34,456 nt of DNA from the NCBI GenBank assembly GCA_039197065.1, contig JBCCUL010000050.1, positions 1 through 34,456 of the forward strand. The letters run 5' to 3'. The DNA is from JANQPX01 sp039197065. GTDB lineage: Bacteria; Pseudomonadota; Alphaproteobacteria; Geminicoccales; Geminicoccaceae. Below the pieces are notes generated by a model. That model did no database searches. It saw nothing but the letters and a program-made list of their open reading frames with translations, and was not told where the DNA came from. Shown here piece by piece: positions 1 to 9,743 of this stretch. Both the position numbers and the translations under genes were made by a program. The first letter of the stretch is position 1; the number at the start of each line of letters is the position of its first letter.

Positions 1-1
1 C

Positions 2-3000
2 TACCAGCTCACGGACGACGCGGGCGGTCGGTTTGCGATCGACGGTTCGAGCGGCGAGATCACCGTCGCGGACGGCTCGCTTTTGGATCACGAGACGGCG
101 GCAAGCCACGACGTGACGGTGCGCGTGACCGACGCCTCGGGCGCCAGCTACGACGAGACCTTCACGATCGCTGTCGGGGATGTCGCCGAAAACATCACGC
201 TTGCCGATGGCGGCGTGACCTTCACCGACGCGGGCGTCACCGAGACCAGCGTTACCGGCGGTTCCGGTGATGATGTCATTACCGGCGGCGCTGGCGCGGA
301 TAGTCTCGATGGCGGCAGCAGTGGATGGGACACGCTGGATGGCGGCGGTGCAGGCGACACGTACTACGCCATAGGTGATGGTCTGGCCGACACCTACGCG
401 GACACAGGCTCCTCAGGGACCGATACGATCATCCTCAAATCAGGTACGGGGTCCAACTTCGAGCTGACCGATCAGTTCGACGCCGCAAGCACTGGTATTG
501 AGGCGATTGATGGTTCGGCGGTCAGTGGCGAAACCCTCCGTGCCCAGAGGTCGAACTCGCAGATCAATTGGGACTTCAGCGGAATCACACTGACCGACGT
601 CGATCAGATCGAAGGCCGAAATGCAGACGACACCATCATTGGTTCGGCAGGCGCCGACACGATCATCGGCGGCGCCGGCGCCGATACGATCGATGGCGGC
701 GGCGGTACTGACGTCGCCGTCTTCTCCGGCAACTGGGTTGATTACACAATCAGCTTGAACAATGGCACCTATAGCGTCGTCGACAACGTCGGATCGGACG
801 GCACGGATACAATCACAGGCGTCGAAACGTTCCGTTTTGCCGATGGAGACATCGCCGCTGTCGACGTCCTGAATGACACGCCGCATGATTTGACGCTGTC
901 GGGTAGTTCCGTTGCCGAAAACGCCGCGAACGGCACCGTCGTCGGCACAGCATCCGGCTCCGATGTCGATGCCGGCGACACTCTCACCTACAGCCTCACC
1001 GACGATGCAGACGGACGCTTCGCCATCGACGGCACAAGCGGCGAAATCACGATCGCCGATGGCACGCTCCTCGACTACGAGACGGCGACTTCCCACGATT
1101 TGACGGTCAGGGTCACCGACGCAGGTGGACTGACTCATGATGAGACCTTCACCGTCAATGTCACCGATGTTGTCGATAACCAGGCGCCAACCGGTCTTCA
1201 ATTCAAGGCCGAAGCCGCGACCTCGACTACAGTCGTTACTGAAGACTTCGACTCCGGCGCGACGGGCTGGAGCGACAACACCACCACGTCGGGCGGTGCC
1301 GGTCTCGATGGCGGTTATCTCGGCGGTTTCTTCGGTACAGGCGGCGCGCAGACCGTCTACAAAACCTTCTCGCTTTCAGGTGACCAAGACAGCGTCACCG
1401 TCAATTTCGACTTCTATGAGTTCGACACCTGGAACGGTGAGGAGTTCAAGATCTGGGTCGACGACGTCCTGGTCAGCACGGATGTCTTTTATACGCAGCA
1501 GTACTATGGCGCCGGCGACAGCAGCACCTATGGTAACAGCACATCGGATACGAGCAGCAATCTTGGACAGGGCATCTATAACGACCAGACCCATAGTTAC
1601 AGCTTCACCATCGACAGCTCGGCGACAAGTATCAAAGTCGGATTCGGCAGCAATCTGGACGAGTCCGCTTCAGACAATACCGAGTCCTGGGGTATCGACA
1701 ATTTCGAGATCGTCGAAAACCAGGGCGGCACGACGCTGCCGTTTGTGCAGTCGGAGTCCGAAACGGTGGCGACGGGCGAGATCGTAAACGTTGGAGGCTA
1801 TAAGTCTGTCGATCGCTGGTCGCTCACCCATGATGGTGGCGACTTGACCATCGATATGCTCGCCGATGGCTTCAACGGCAGTGATCTGGACAGCATCGTC
1901 TATCTGTATCGTGACAATGGCGATGGCAGTTATACGCAGATTGGCAGCAATGACGATGGCGCTGCCGGCAGCGACGGATCGACCAGTCAGTACGACTCCT
2001 ATCTGAGCGTTTCCGATCTCGCGTCAGGCGATTATATCATCGCGGTCGGTTCCTGGGGCACCAGCTCTTCCGAGGCCATTTCGAGCAGCGATACGGTTAC
2101 CGCAAACACCACCGGTGCTTATCAGATGACGGTTACCGGCAGCGCTACGCTGAACGGCATTGCTACCAATCCGAGCGACAATACTTCCTGGGGCGATCCC
2201 AATGGCAACGCCGTGGTTGTTAGCTCCTCGGGAGGTGGCCTTGATGCGGACACGACGCTGGCCACCTTAGAGGCCGTCGATGCGGATAGCGGCGATAGCG
2301 CGAGCTACAGCCTGACGAACGACGCCGGCGGACGCTACAGCATCAATGCGTCGGGCGAACTCGACCTCGACGTCGCTCATGACGGCTCGAGCACGGCGAC
2401 GGATACGATCACCGTCAGAACGACGGATGGGGCTGGGGCGACCTACGACGAAAGCATCGACGTCGCGCTCGGATCAAATAGCGGAGAAACCTTAAATGGT
2501 GGCGCCGGAAGCGACATCATTCATGGTCTCGACGGCTGGGATACGATCTATGCAGGCGCAGGTGACGATATCATCTATGGCGGCGCGGGCAACGACAACA
2601 TTCTCTTCGGCGAGGGTGACGATATCGTCTATGGAGGCGATGGCGACGATACGATCGACGACGAAGGTAACGAGCGGCTGAACGGCGACAATGTTCTCGA
2701 TGGAGGCGCGGGCGATGACAGGATTTGGGCCGGCCATGGCGATGACATTCTTTATGGCGGCGCTGGCGACGATTTTCTGTCGGGCGAGGGCGGTTCCGAC
2801 CTCTTCGTAATTCTCCAGGGAGAGGGCAATGATCAGGTTATCGGCGGTAGCGGCTGGACGGACATCATCGAACTTCAGGATGCGAATGGCGGCAGCAATA
2901 TCGGCACCTATGGTAGTGACTGGACGATCGCGTTTGACAGTGGATCGATCGAGGCTTCTGACACCAACGCCACGGATGGTTGGCTCGACCTGACCGACGA

Positions 3001-3073
3001 TGCTTCGGGCACGATCACCATGCAGGATGGCACCGAAATCAGCTTCAACCAAATTGAGCATATTCAGTGGTAA
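2..3073 (+). CDS. Large cadherin/RTX calcium-binding secreted protein, C-terminal part (5' partial)
   Basis: The frame is open from base 2, so the start lies upstream; about 1023 residues are visible. They begin inside a cadherin-like repeat (GRFAIDG, SGEITVADG, VRVTDASG). Next come glycine/aspartate RTX nonapeptides (GGSGDDVITGG, GSAGADTIIGG), a second near-identical cadherin repeat, and a beta-rich segment of unknown type. A PPC-like domain (roughly VDRWSLTHDGG to YIIAVGSWG), a third cadherin-like repeat and a dense C-terminal RTX block (GGAGDDFLSGEGGSDLF) follow. RTX proteins of this kind are normally exported by a type I ABC/MFP/TolC system using an uncleaved C-terminal signal, and fold when they bind calcium outside the cell. 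An adhesin or biofilm-matrix role is likely by family. No T1SS genes are in the window. The gene converges on the next gene and is functionally unrelated to it. Confidence 0.85.
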   Translation, partial: YQLTDDAGGRFAIDGSSGEITVADGSLLDHETAASHDVTVRVTDASGASYDETFTIAVGDVAENITLADGGVTFTDAGVTETSVTGGSGDDVITGGAGADSLDGGSSGWDTLDGGGAGDTYYAIGDGLADTYADTGSSGTDTIILKSGTGSNFELTDQFDAASTGIEAIDGSAVSGETLRAQRSNSQINWDFSGITLTDVDQIEGRNADDTIIGSAGADTIIGGAGADTIDGGGGTDVAVFSGNWVDYTISLNNGTYSVVDNVGSDGTDTITGVETFRFADGDIAAVDVLNDTPHDLTLSGSSVAENAANGTVVGTASGSDVDAGDTLTYSLTDDADGRFAIDGTSGEITIADGTLLDYETATSHDLTVRVTDAGGLTHDETFTVNVTDVVDNQAPTGLQFKAEAATSTTVVTEDFDSGATGWSDNTTTSGGAGLDGGYLGGFFGTGGAQTVYKTFSLSGDQDSVTVNFDFYEFDTWNGEEFKIWVDDVLVSTDVFYTQQYYGAGDSSTYGNSTSDTSSNLGQGIYNDQTHSYSFTIDSSATSIKVGFGSNLDESASDNTESWGIDNFEIVENQGGTTLPFVQSESETVATGEIVNVGGYKSVDRWSLTHDGGDLTIDMLADGFNGSDLDSIVYLYRDNGDGSYTQIGSNDDGAAGSDGSTSQYDSYLSVSDLASGDYIIAVGSWGTSSSEAISSSDTVTANTTGAYQMTVTGSATLNGIATNPSDNTSWGDPNGNAVVVSSSGGGLDADTTLATLEAVDADSGDSASYSLTNDAGGRYSINASGELDLDVAHDGSSTATDTITVRTTDGAGATYDESIDVALGSNSGETLNGGAGSDIIHGLDGWDTIYAGAGDDIIYGGAGNDNILFGEGDDIVYGGDGDDTIDDEGNERLNGDNVLDGGAGDDRIWAGHGDDILYGGAGDDFLSGEGGSDLFVILQGEGNDQVIGGSGWTDIIELQDANGGSNIGTYGSDWTIAFDSGSIEASDTNATDGWLDLTDDASGTITMQDGTEISFNQIEHIQW

Positions 3074-3125
3074 AGAGGCGACGCGGAGAATGATCTCCAT
3101 TGTCTGGAGCGATGATCGTGCTCGA

Positions 3126-5252
3126 TCAGGCGGAGGCCAGTGCTTCCAGCGCCGTCAGAATTTCGAGGCGGCCCAACTGCTCGTCTCCCAGATGGAGAAG
3201 AAGCGGTTCGCGTAGGTTCGGACAGCGCTTGAGGCAGTCGGCCAACGTGTCGGCGTGGCCCTTGGCGAGACAGACTTGAACGCCGCCCTCCAAAGCCAGT
3301 GCATTGCCATCATCGACAAGGCTATCGAGTGCATGCCTCCGAACAAGGTCTGAACGATCCTCAAGAGCCTTGATCGCGATAGTCGGCTCACGTCGGCCTA
3401 CTTGGCCGATGGCGAAACCGCGTACCATCGCATCATCATCTCCGAGAAGGATGGATAGTCGAGCGTCGACGTCCTCAGGTGACAGGTTGACGAGGATTCG
3501 AGCCGCGTCATGCCGGATCGCCGGATCAGGATCTTCGAGCGCATCGTCGATCTTTTCGAGGGCCGATCGTTCCGATGTAAGCGAGCGCCGTGTCAAGGAC
3601 CGAAAAGCGGCAGCGCGTATTGTCGGCTCTTTGTCGGAAAGGGCATCGATGAGCGCTTCGGTGACCAACGCGCTCTGGCATTTCGCAGCCATGGTCAAAG
3701 CGACCTTGCGTATGTCGGTGGCGACGTCCGCGGGCCCGTCGACCGGCACGCGACGCTTCATCGGCTTTGGACCATCGGCGAGCTTTTCCTCAGCCGGTCT
3801 GTCGATCGTCTGAATGGCATCCAGCGTCGATTTCGGGAAATGTCCCTCGATCACGGTGTCATCTTCGACATCGGCGGTCACGATGTCGCCTTCGGGCGTG
3901 ATGGTGACATGGCCCGGTCCACCTTCGACCTTCGAAGCGGCGAGATCGCCTTGCCGTTCGGCAAGCGGAGGATGCGCTTTCGCCTCCGTTCCAAAACCGC
4001 CGCCTATCGCCGATGCCAGAAGCTCGGCTGCATCTTGTTGATGTTCATGCTTGGTCTGTTCGGCCAAGTTTGCCAGAGCCGCCAGCGCTGCGGCGCGAAT
4101 CTGACTGGTCGGATCGACGACACAGCGACGAAGCGCGTTGATCAAACCATCGCCCGATGTCTCGCCGAGCGCTGAGATCGCGGCGATCCTGACCTCGATC
4201 GGCCGTTCATTCTCTTCGGCCAGCCGACGCAGGGGCTCCATCGATCGCTGGCCCAGCAGCCTCGGCAAGGCCGCTATCGCCACTGTAGCAAGGGGCGCAT
4301 CAGCGATGGTCATCCAGGCTTGGGCATTGTCGGCGAGATCGGCTGGCAAGGGTGTATGATCACCGTCGACCAGCGCCTTTAGCGCTGTTGCCCGCATCTC
4401 TTCGTCCGGATCGCCGAGCGCCGCTTCCAGCAACGCGGGGCGGTGTTCTCCGAAGGCTTCGAGAGCCGACTTGCGAACGCCGGAATCGGGATCGTGAAGG
4501 GCGAGCTCCGTAGCTTTAGAATTTTCAGGATCGACAACTGAGACCGCAAGCCGGCGAACGGCCGGGCTCTTGTCCTGCAGCAGGAGGTCGCGCATCGGTC
4601 TCAGCGTCTCGGGGCGGGCTTTTGCCATGGCTTTGACGGCCCGTTCGCGCACGCGAGCATCGCGATCGCGGAGAAAGCCGAGGAGCGCTGTCATGCCGCC
4701 TTCCTCGATGCGGGCGAGGGTCGGAAAGATGACCTCGTCCAGCTCCTGGCCCATCTCGTCGGTGCGCGCTTCCAGCAGATCGTCGATCGCCTCGCTCGCT
4801 TGTAGGTGACCAAGCGCTTCGATCGCGACGATCTGCACATCCAGCCAGTCGTCCCACATGCCGGCGTCGTCCTCCCAGGCGACCATGTCCTCAGCCCGAT
4901 CCTTGGCGAGGCGGCGTATGAGAGGGATGGCGGCACGATCTTCCAGGCGGGCGATCGCACGAATCGCGAGAACCTTCACTTCCTTGACGGGATCGCCTTC
5001 AAGCGACCGCAAGATGGCCGCAGCATCACAAGGCCCGGCGCAGGTGATGAGCGCTTCCATCGCGTCGGTGCGCACATCCGGATCTTCGTCGAGCAGAGCA
5101 TCGACCAAAGCGGATGCGGCGCCACGGTCGGCGAGAGCGCCAAGCGCTTTCGCTCCAGCGCAACGGATGACCGCGTCATCCTCTCGAAGATAGCGAACGA
5201 TCACCGCCGCCGGATCGGCGACGTCGATGGCCTGTCGTTCAAGTCCTGTCAT
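3126..5252 (-). CDS. HEAT-repeat protein at the 3' end of the idr unit
   Basis: This 708-residue protein is made almost wholly of HEAT/PBS-lyase-like helical repeats, with recurring patterns such as VRRLAVSVV, EEMRATALKALVDG and PAIRHDAARILVNL. Two repeat arrays are separated by an acidic, proline-rich, probably disordered linker at about residues 410-530. I chose the ATG at 5252 because GAGGGGGATGTG precedes it; an upstream in-frame start at 5297 is less well supported. There is no signal peptide, so it should be cytoplasmic. It starts 63 bases after the stop of the molybdoenzyme gene on the same strand and looks co-transcribed with it. HEAT proteins are protein-binding scaffolds; a role in assembly, cofactor loading or Tat-export quality control of IdrA/IdrB is inference. 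No TorD/NarJ-type chaperone is encoded nearby. Residue composition and GC look like those of its neighbours. Confidence 0.85.
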   Translation of the reverse strand: MTGLERQAIDVADPAAVIVRYLREDDAVIRCAGAKALGALADRGAASALVDALLDEDPDVRTDAMEALITCAGPCDAAAILRSLEGDPVKEVKVLAIRAIARLEDRAAIPLIRRLAKDRAEDMVAWEDDAGMWDDWLDVQIVAIEALGHLQASEAIDDLLEARTDEMGQELDEVIFPTLARIEEGGMTALLGFLRDRDARVRERAVKAMAKARPETLRPMRDLLLQDKSPAVRRLAVSVVDPENSKATELALHDPDSGVRKSALEAFGEHRPALLEAALGDPDEEMRATALKALVDGDHTPLPADLADNAQAWMTIADAPLATVAIAALPRLLGQRSMEPLRRLAEENERPIEVRIAAISALGETSGDGLINALRRCVVDPTSQIRAAALAALANLAEQTKHEHQQDAAELLASAIGGGFGTEAKAHPPLAERQGDLAASKVEGGPGHVTITPEGDIVTADVEDDTVIEGHFPKSTLDAIQTIDRPAEEKLADGPKPMKRRVPVDGPADVATDIRKVALTMAAKCQSALVTEALIDALSDKEPTIRAAAFRSLTRRSLTSERSALEKIDDALEDPDPAIRHDAARILVNLSPEDVDARLSILLGDDDAMVRGFAIGQVGRREPTIAIKALEDRSDLVRRHALDSLVDDGNALALEGGVQVCLAKGHADTLADCLKRCPNLREPLLLHLGDEQLGRLEILTALEALASA

Positions 5253-5315
5253 CACATCCCCCTCACCCAGGCGCACCGGCAGGTTTGACCTCGTCAAGCC
5301 TGCCGGTGCTGCCGG

Positions 5316-7991
5316 CTAGGCGATGTCGCGGCGTGCAAAGGACATGGAGCGGAACTGATGCTTGTAGGGGCTCTCGCCCATGCGCTGCACCTGACCCACG
5401 CCCATCTTGTAATTGTAATTGCCGCTGATCCAGTCGACCACGCGGCCGGCAAGGGCGTTCGCCGGCTGGCTGGTATGGAGGAAGTCCATATAGCCGACCC
5501 CCTTCTTGACGGCCGGCGTGACGATGGCGACGGCTGTTATCGCCGCACGGGTCAGCTCGATGTGCCCGTTCTTCAGGAGTGTCGCGAAGTCGAAGTCGTC
5601 GCCTTCGATGCCGACGATGGTGTTGGTCTGCACCGGGATGCGATCGGAGTAGACCATCACATAGTCGCCGTTCTCGATGCCGTAGGTGGCGGCGTCTTCC
5701 GGATGCAGCTCGATCCAGTTTTCCGGCCAGCGCTGCACGATGTAGGGACGGCGGCGATCGTCATAGCCGGACTGCCAGCGCTCGTTGATGCGCCCTGACG
5801 TGATCCAGAGTTCACCTTCCCTCGGCTTCAGCCATTCCCAGTAGCTGGAGAACAGATCCCAGGGCGCCTTCTGCAGATTGCACTTGCCGGTCTGGGTGTT
5901 GAAGTGGGTGAGCTTCTTGTTGAAGACCGTGCCGCCGGCGGGACCGTCGTCCGGGAGCACCCGGTTGACGTCATGGAGGCGCTTGGTTTCTTCGAGCGTA
6001 CCGTCCGCCAGCATCAGGACGGGGCCTTGAATGCCGTTGGTGCCGAACTCGCCGAGCTTCTGGTGAAGCGTCTTGCCTTCCCGGTGAGCGGCGACCTTCA
6101 CCATGTGAAAGTCTTTCCGCGACCCGCGTGAGAAGCGCGAACCCTCTTCCAGGACGTCGTTGGAGTTCTCCCAATCGAAACCCTCGAAACCCATTTTCTT
6201 GGCGAGATTGGCGATGATCCACCAGTCGGACTTCGCTTCGCCCGGCGCATCGTAGAACTTCGGATAAAGGCGAATGCGCCGCTCGCCATTGGCGCGGGTG
6301 AACGTATCCTCGCCCCAGCCGGAGGCCGGGAAGATGATGTCGGCGTAGCGCGCGCCGATTGGGTCGACCAGATAGATGTCCTGGTTCCAGACCACCATGC
6401 CGCCGCTGTCGACGCGCTTTTTCAGCGTGTCGATGATGTCGTCTTTGTCGAAGCTCTGGACCTGATGGGGATTTCGCGTGGTGAGCTCGTCGAACTTCGC
6501 CTGCAGCGACTGGGAGCCGCACATCGCCTGCACCCAGGTGGTGCCAATGACATGGGCAAGGCGGGTGTGGCCGGACATCAGATAACGGTCCGTGTCCATC
6601 GCGCGCCGCCGGCGCCCGGGCAGCTTTTCCGGGGACTTGTTCCGGGGATAACCGCCGCCGCGGAGACCGCCGCGCTGATGGCCGCCCGCCCGCCCGATCA
6701 CCTGGCCCGGCCGTCCGCCGCAGCCGCAGATGATGCCGAGGGACGAGATGGCGTTGGTGTTGCCGGTGTTGTTGGACCAGTAAAAGCCCTTCTCGATCAT
6801 GATCGAGGTTTTGGGGCGGGAGCCGTTGTCCCTCGGTTTCGCCATCCATTCCGCCGCCGTGTAGATCTTCTGGACGTCGATCTGCGCGATCTCGGCGGCC
6901 TTTTCCGGCTGGCTGTAGTCCTGCTCCAGCAGCCAGGCCTTCCAGTCCTCGAAGCCGTCGGTCTGGAACTTGCCCCAGGTGGTGCGCCACTGCCAGGGCG
7001 TGTTGCGGGTACCCTGGCCGAAGCCTGACGAGCTTTCCCATTTCGAGTTGACCCAGTTCTGGATCCACTCGGCGTCCTCCCAGCCGTTCTCGACGATCAC
7101 CCGCGCGATCGCGAGCACGACGGGCAGATCGGTGCCCGGCTGGATATCGAGGAGAAGCCCGCCGTTCTTCTCCGCATAAGCCACGCCTGCGGTTCGACGG
7201 GGGAGAAGGAAGATAGCCTTCTGGCCGTTCTGAATGCCCGGCATGATCCAGTCGGTAAACAGGATCGTCTTGGACTCGTAAGGGTCCGTGCCGCACATCA
7301 GCAGGGTTTCGGCGTCCCGCCAGTCCTCGTAGGACGGGCCGAAATTGTCGAAGCCCGCATCACGAAAGCCGGGCGTCGATGTGACGTCTGAGGGCGTATC
7401 ATGAAAGGTAAAGTTGGCGGTGCGCACGTTGCGCAGCGCGTATTTCGTAATCGCGTAGGTGTTCTCCATATAGCCGTAGGAGAAGGTTTTGACGCCGTAA
7501 GCGTTGGTGCCGTGATGGTCGAGCACGTGGCGGCCGACCTCGGCGGCGATGTCGAGCGCGAAGTCCCAGGTGACCGGCATCAGCACGCCGAACATGCGGA
7601 CCATCGGCGACTTCAACCGATCGCGCGTCGGGCTTTGCGGGTTGTAGACCTTCTTGGCAAGCGCGCCGCCGCGGATTGAGGAGTTGCCGTTCGGGTTGAC
7701 GAACTCGGTGTCCTTGTCGGGGATGATCACGACATGGTGCGGCTCGCCATTGTGCAGCACGATGTTGTGCTGGTTGGGCGCGATCCAGGCGCCGAGCGGG
7801 GCGACAGGAAAGTCTTCGCCGAACGCATTCTGATCAGCCGCCGGGCCGCCGACCTTGCCGCCTTTAACCGGCCAGCGATAGACCTTGTAGCCGCAGGCGA
7901 CGATGCAGTAGTCGCAGGCGGTCGAGATGACGTCGGCATCCGGCGGAGGCAGCGGCACGCTCTCTTCGGGGACGTAGTAAGGTGTGGACAT
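5316..7991 (-). CDS. idrA: Iodate reductase molybdopterin subunit IdrA (arsenite oxidase AioA-like)
   Basis: The 891-residue protein belongs to the DMSO-reductase family. Near the N terminus is C26-x2-C29-x3-C33, the [3Fe-4S] pattern of AioA/IdrA. The spacing and the lack of a fourth cysteine distinguish it from Nar/Nap-type [4Fe-4S] ligands. Downstream are typical molybdopterin guanine dinucleotide binding segments (MCGTDPYESKT, FPASGWGEDTFTRANGERR, TSGRINERWQSGYDD). It lacks a signal peptide, so it is probably exported folded as a hitch-hiker with the Tat-signal Rieske subunit encoded just upstream, as in AioBA. Together with IdrB and two di-haem peroxidases it would form the periplasmic complex reducing iodate, with the peroxidases removing reactive products. 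The start has GGGAGCG at suitable spacing. Alternative: a divergent arsenite oxidase; the peroxidase pair argues against it and no ars genes are present. Confidence 0.85.
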   Translation of the reverse strand: MSTPYYVPEESVPLPPPDADVISTACDYCIVACGYKVYRWPVKGGKVGGPAADQNAFGEDFPVAPLGAWIAPNQHNIVLHNGEPHHVVIIPDKDTEFVNPNGNSSIRGGALAKKVYNPQSPTRDRLKSPMVRMFGVLMPVTWDFALDIAAEVGRHVLDHHGTNAYGVKTFSYGYMENTYAITKYALRNVRTANFTFHDTPSDVTSTPGFRDAGFDNFGPSYEDWRDAETLLMCGTDPYESKTILFTDWIMPGIQNGQKAIFLLPRRTAGVAYAEKNGGLLLDIQPGTDLPVVLAIARVIVENGWEDAEWIQNWVNSKWESSSGFGQGTRNTPWQWRTTWGKFQTDGFEDWKAWLLEQDYSQPEKAAEIAQIDVQKIYTAAEWMAKPRDNGSRPKTSIMIEKGFYWSNNTGNTNAISSLGIICGCGGRPGQVIGRAGGHQRGGLRGGGYPRNKSPEKLPGRRRRAMDTDRYLMSGHTRLAHVIGTTWVQAMCGSQSLQAKFDELTTRNPHQVQSFDKDDIIDTLKKRVDSGGMVVWNQDIYLVDPIGARYADIIFPASGWGEDTFTRANGERRIRLYPKFYDAPGEAKSDWWIIANLAKKMGFEGFDWENSNDVLEEGSRFSRGSRKDFHMVKVAAHREGKTLHQKLGEFGTNGIQGPVLMLADGTLEETKRLHDVNRVLPDDGPAGGTVFNKKLTHFNTQTGKCNLQKAPWDLFSSYWEWLKPREGELWITSGRINERWQSGYDDRRRPYIVQRWPENWIELHPEDAATYGIENGDYVMVYSDRIPVQTNTIVGIEGDDFDFATLLKNGHIELTRAAITAVAIVTPAVKKGVGYMDFLHTSQPANALAGRVVDWISGNYNYKMGVGQVQRMGESPYKHQFRSMSFARRDIA

Positions 7992-8005
7992 TTTTGTGCG
8001 CTCCC

Positions 8006-8590
8006 TCAGCCCTGAAGATTATCGAAACGGCCGTAGATCAGGCCGAACATGCCGACGGCGTAGATGTCGTCCCCGTCCAGCTCCAAGAGCACCTGCGGCA
8101 GGGACTGGTAGGCCTGGCCGGAGATGAAGATGCCGTGGCGGGTGAGATCGAAGGTGGTCAGATGCAGAGGGCAGGGACCGAGCGCCTTGTCTGCCGCCTG
8201 GTAAGTGCCCTGCAGCGGTCCGCCCTGGTGGGTGCAGGTGTAGTTGAAGGCGACCACGTCCTTCTCCGGCCCGAGCCCGCCGCCGGCTTCGCGCCCGAGC
8301 TTGACCAGGATGCTCTCGGCATAGAGGCCTTCGTCCGGATATTCGAAGTCGAAGGGCTCATCCACCACCAGCGAGGACAGTTTGGTGATGAATTTTCGTG
8401 GATAGGTCGCGACCACCGCCGGTGTTTGCGATTCCGCAAGGCCGGGGATGCCGACCATCACGACGGTCGTGGCCATGCCGCTGGTCAGAAGGAAGGAGCG
8501 GCGGTTCATCAGGCAGGGACGCGTGCCCGCCTTTTCAGCTTCGCCGTTCTCGCCATTGACTGCGGCGGCGATCTTCGGGTCGATCGTCAT
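8006..8590 (-). CDS. idrB: Iodate reductase Rieske subunit IdrB
   Basis: This 194-residue protein has an N-terminal twin-arginine signal (NRRSFLLTSG followed by a hydrophobic stretch) and a C-terminal Rieske domain. The two cluster-ligand motifs CTHQGG and CPLH are both present, so a [2Fe-2S] cluster is expected. It would pass electrons between a c-type cytochrome or quinol-linked donor and the molybdoenzyme. A longer frame begins with TTG at 8608, but the ATG at 8590 has a GGGAG-containing leader and is preferred. The gene lies between a peroxidase gene (end 8605) and idrA (start 7991) with gaps of about 14 bases, giving the Rieske-then-molybdoenzyme order also seen in aioBA. Confidence 0.85.
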   Translation of the reverse strand: MTIDPKIAAAVNGENGEAEKAGTRPCLMNRRSFLLTSGMATTVVMVGIPGLAESQTPAVVATYPRKFITKLSSLVVDEPFDFEYPDEGLYAESILVKLGREAGGGLGPEKDVVAFNYTCTHQGGPLQGTYQAADKALGPCPLHLTTFDLTRHGIFISGQAYQSLPQVLLELDGDDIYAVGMFGLIYGRFDNLQG

Positions 8591-8604
8591 CTCGTCTCGC
8601 TCCC

Positions 8605-9732
8605 TCAATTCACGGTCGGCGCTGGCAGCGCTTCCATCACGGGAAGGTCCGGCTCCTCGATCAGGATCTCTTCGCCCGACAGGCTTTCGAGAAAGGCCAC
8701 CAGATCGTCGATTTCGTCATCGCTTAGGCCGAGCGGCTGGATCAGATCGCTCTTGGTCTCGGCAAACTCGTTCTCGCCGCCGCCCTGATTGTAGAAGACC
8801 ACCACGTCTCTGAGCGTCTCCAGCATGCCGTTATGCATGTAGGGGAAGGTGTATTGGGTGTAGCGGAGGCTCGGGGTTCTGAACTTGCCCTTGTGCTTCT
8901 TGTCCTTGGTGCGGAAGTAGAGGCCGGGGTCGTCCTTGGTGTTGCGGTAGAGCTCCTCGGTCGAGCCTTTGGCGTAGAGCTCGAAGCGGAAGGTGATCTG
9001 GGCGAGTGGATCATCCTCCCAGCCGGCATAAGGCGGCACGCCGAGATTATGATACTGCTCGTCCGTCAAGAGCGGCCCGTTGTGGCAGGCGATGCAACCA
9101 GCCTTGCCTGCGAACAAGTCGAGGCCGTTCTTCTGCTGGTCGGTCAGGGCGTCGTCATCACCACGCATATACGCGTCGAATGGTGTGTCGGTCTGCACGA
9201 TGGTTCGCTGGAAGGCGGCGATCGCCATATAGGCATGGCGGATGTTCGGCCAGTCGTCGCCGAAGACATCGGCGAAACGTTCGCGATATTCCGGCACGAA
9301 GGCGAGACGCGCTTCCATCATGTCGTCTTCGCCATTGCCGGCGACACCACCGCGCGCCGCTGAGCGCGCCTGGCTCTCGAGAGACTTGGACGCGCCCGCC
9401 CAGAACAGCTTCGAATAATAGGCCGCGTTCACGATGGTCTGGCTGTTTCGCCAATGGGTCGTGCCGGGATAGCCGATGCTGATTCGGTCCTGTACCGCCC
9501 AGCCGGCTTCCGGCAGGTGGCAGGCCGAGCAGGGCATCGCATTGTTGCCGGACAGGATCGGGTCGAAGAACAGCATTTTGCCGAGCTCGACTTTGGCGTC
9601 CGACATCGGATTGTCAGCCGGGATCGGCGGGTCGCCGAGCGGGGCCAGGCCGTCTGGGCGATGGTCATCTGCAATCGCCGGCGCTGCCAGAAGGGCGGCC
9701 AGCAAAGCTACGCTGAGAACGTTTCTCTTCAT
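8605..9732 (-). CDS. idrP1: Di-haem cytochrome c peroxidase-like protein of the iodate reductase locus (IdrP)
   Basis: The 375-residue protein has a Sec signal peptide (MKRNVLSVALLAALLAAPAIA) and two haem c sites, CSACH at residues 68-72 and CIACH near residue 215. It also has the MauG/CcpA-family C-terminal motif TPSLRYTQYTFPYMHNGM. It belongs to the bacterial cytochrome c peroxidase family and should act in the periplasm. In iodate-reducing bacteria, paired peroxidases IdrP1 and IdrP2 are proposed to detoxify H2O2 or hypoiodous acid formed during iodate reduction. It has a GGGAGG ribosome site and starts 11 bases after the upstream peroxidase gene. The P1 label follows its position next to idrB and is not certain. 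Confidence 0.8.
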   Translation of the reverse strand: MKRNVLSVALLAALLAAPAIADDHRPDGLAPLGDPPIPADNPMSDAKVELGKMLFFDPILSGNNAMPCSACHLPEAGWAVQDRISIGYPGTTHWRNSQTIVNAAYYSKLFWAGASKSLESQARSAARGGVAGNGEDDMMEARLAFVPEYRERFADVFGDDWPNIRHAYMAIAAFQRTIVQTDTPFDAYMRGDDDALTDQQKNGLDLFAGKAGCIACHNGPLLTDEQYHNLGVPPYAGWEDDPLAQITFRFELYAKGSTEELYRNTKDDPGLYFRTKDKKHKGKFRTPSLRYTQYTFPYMHNGMLETLRDVVVFYNQGGGENEFAETKSDLIQPLGLSDDEIDDLVAFLESLSGEEILIEEPDLPVMEALPAPTVN

Positions 9733-9743
9733 GGTCGCCTCCC

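Noticed and set aside
5971..7296. A 441-codon leftward open frame in another frame of idrA
   Set aside because: Arginine- and proline-rich translation typical of a shadow frame in GC-rich coding DNA.
5316..8590. Arsenite oxidase AioBA
   Set aside because: Cofactor motifs and Rieske partner fit, but the two co-transcribed di-haem peroxidases and absence of ars or aioXSR genes favour iodate reductase.
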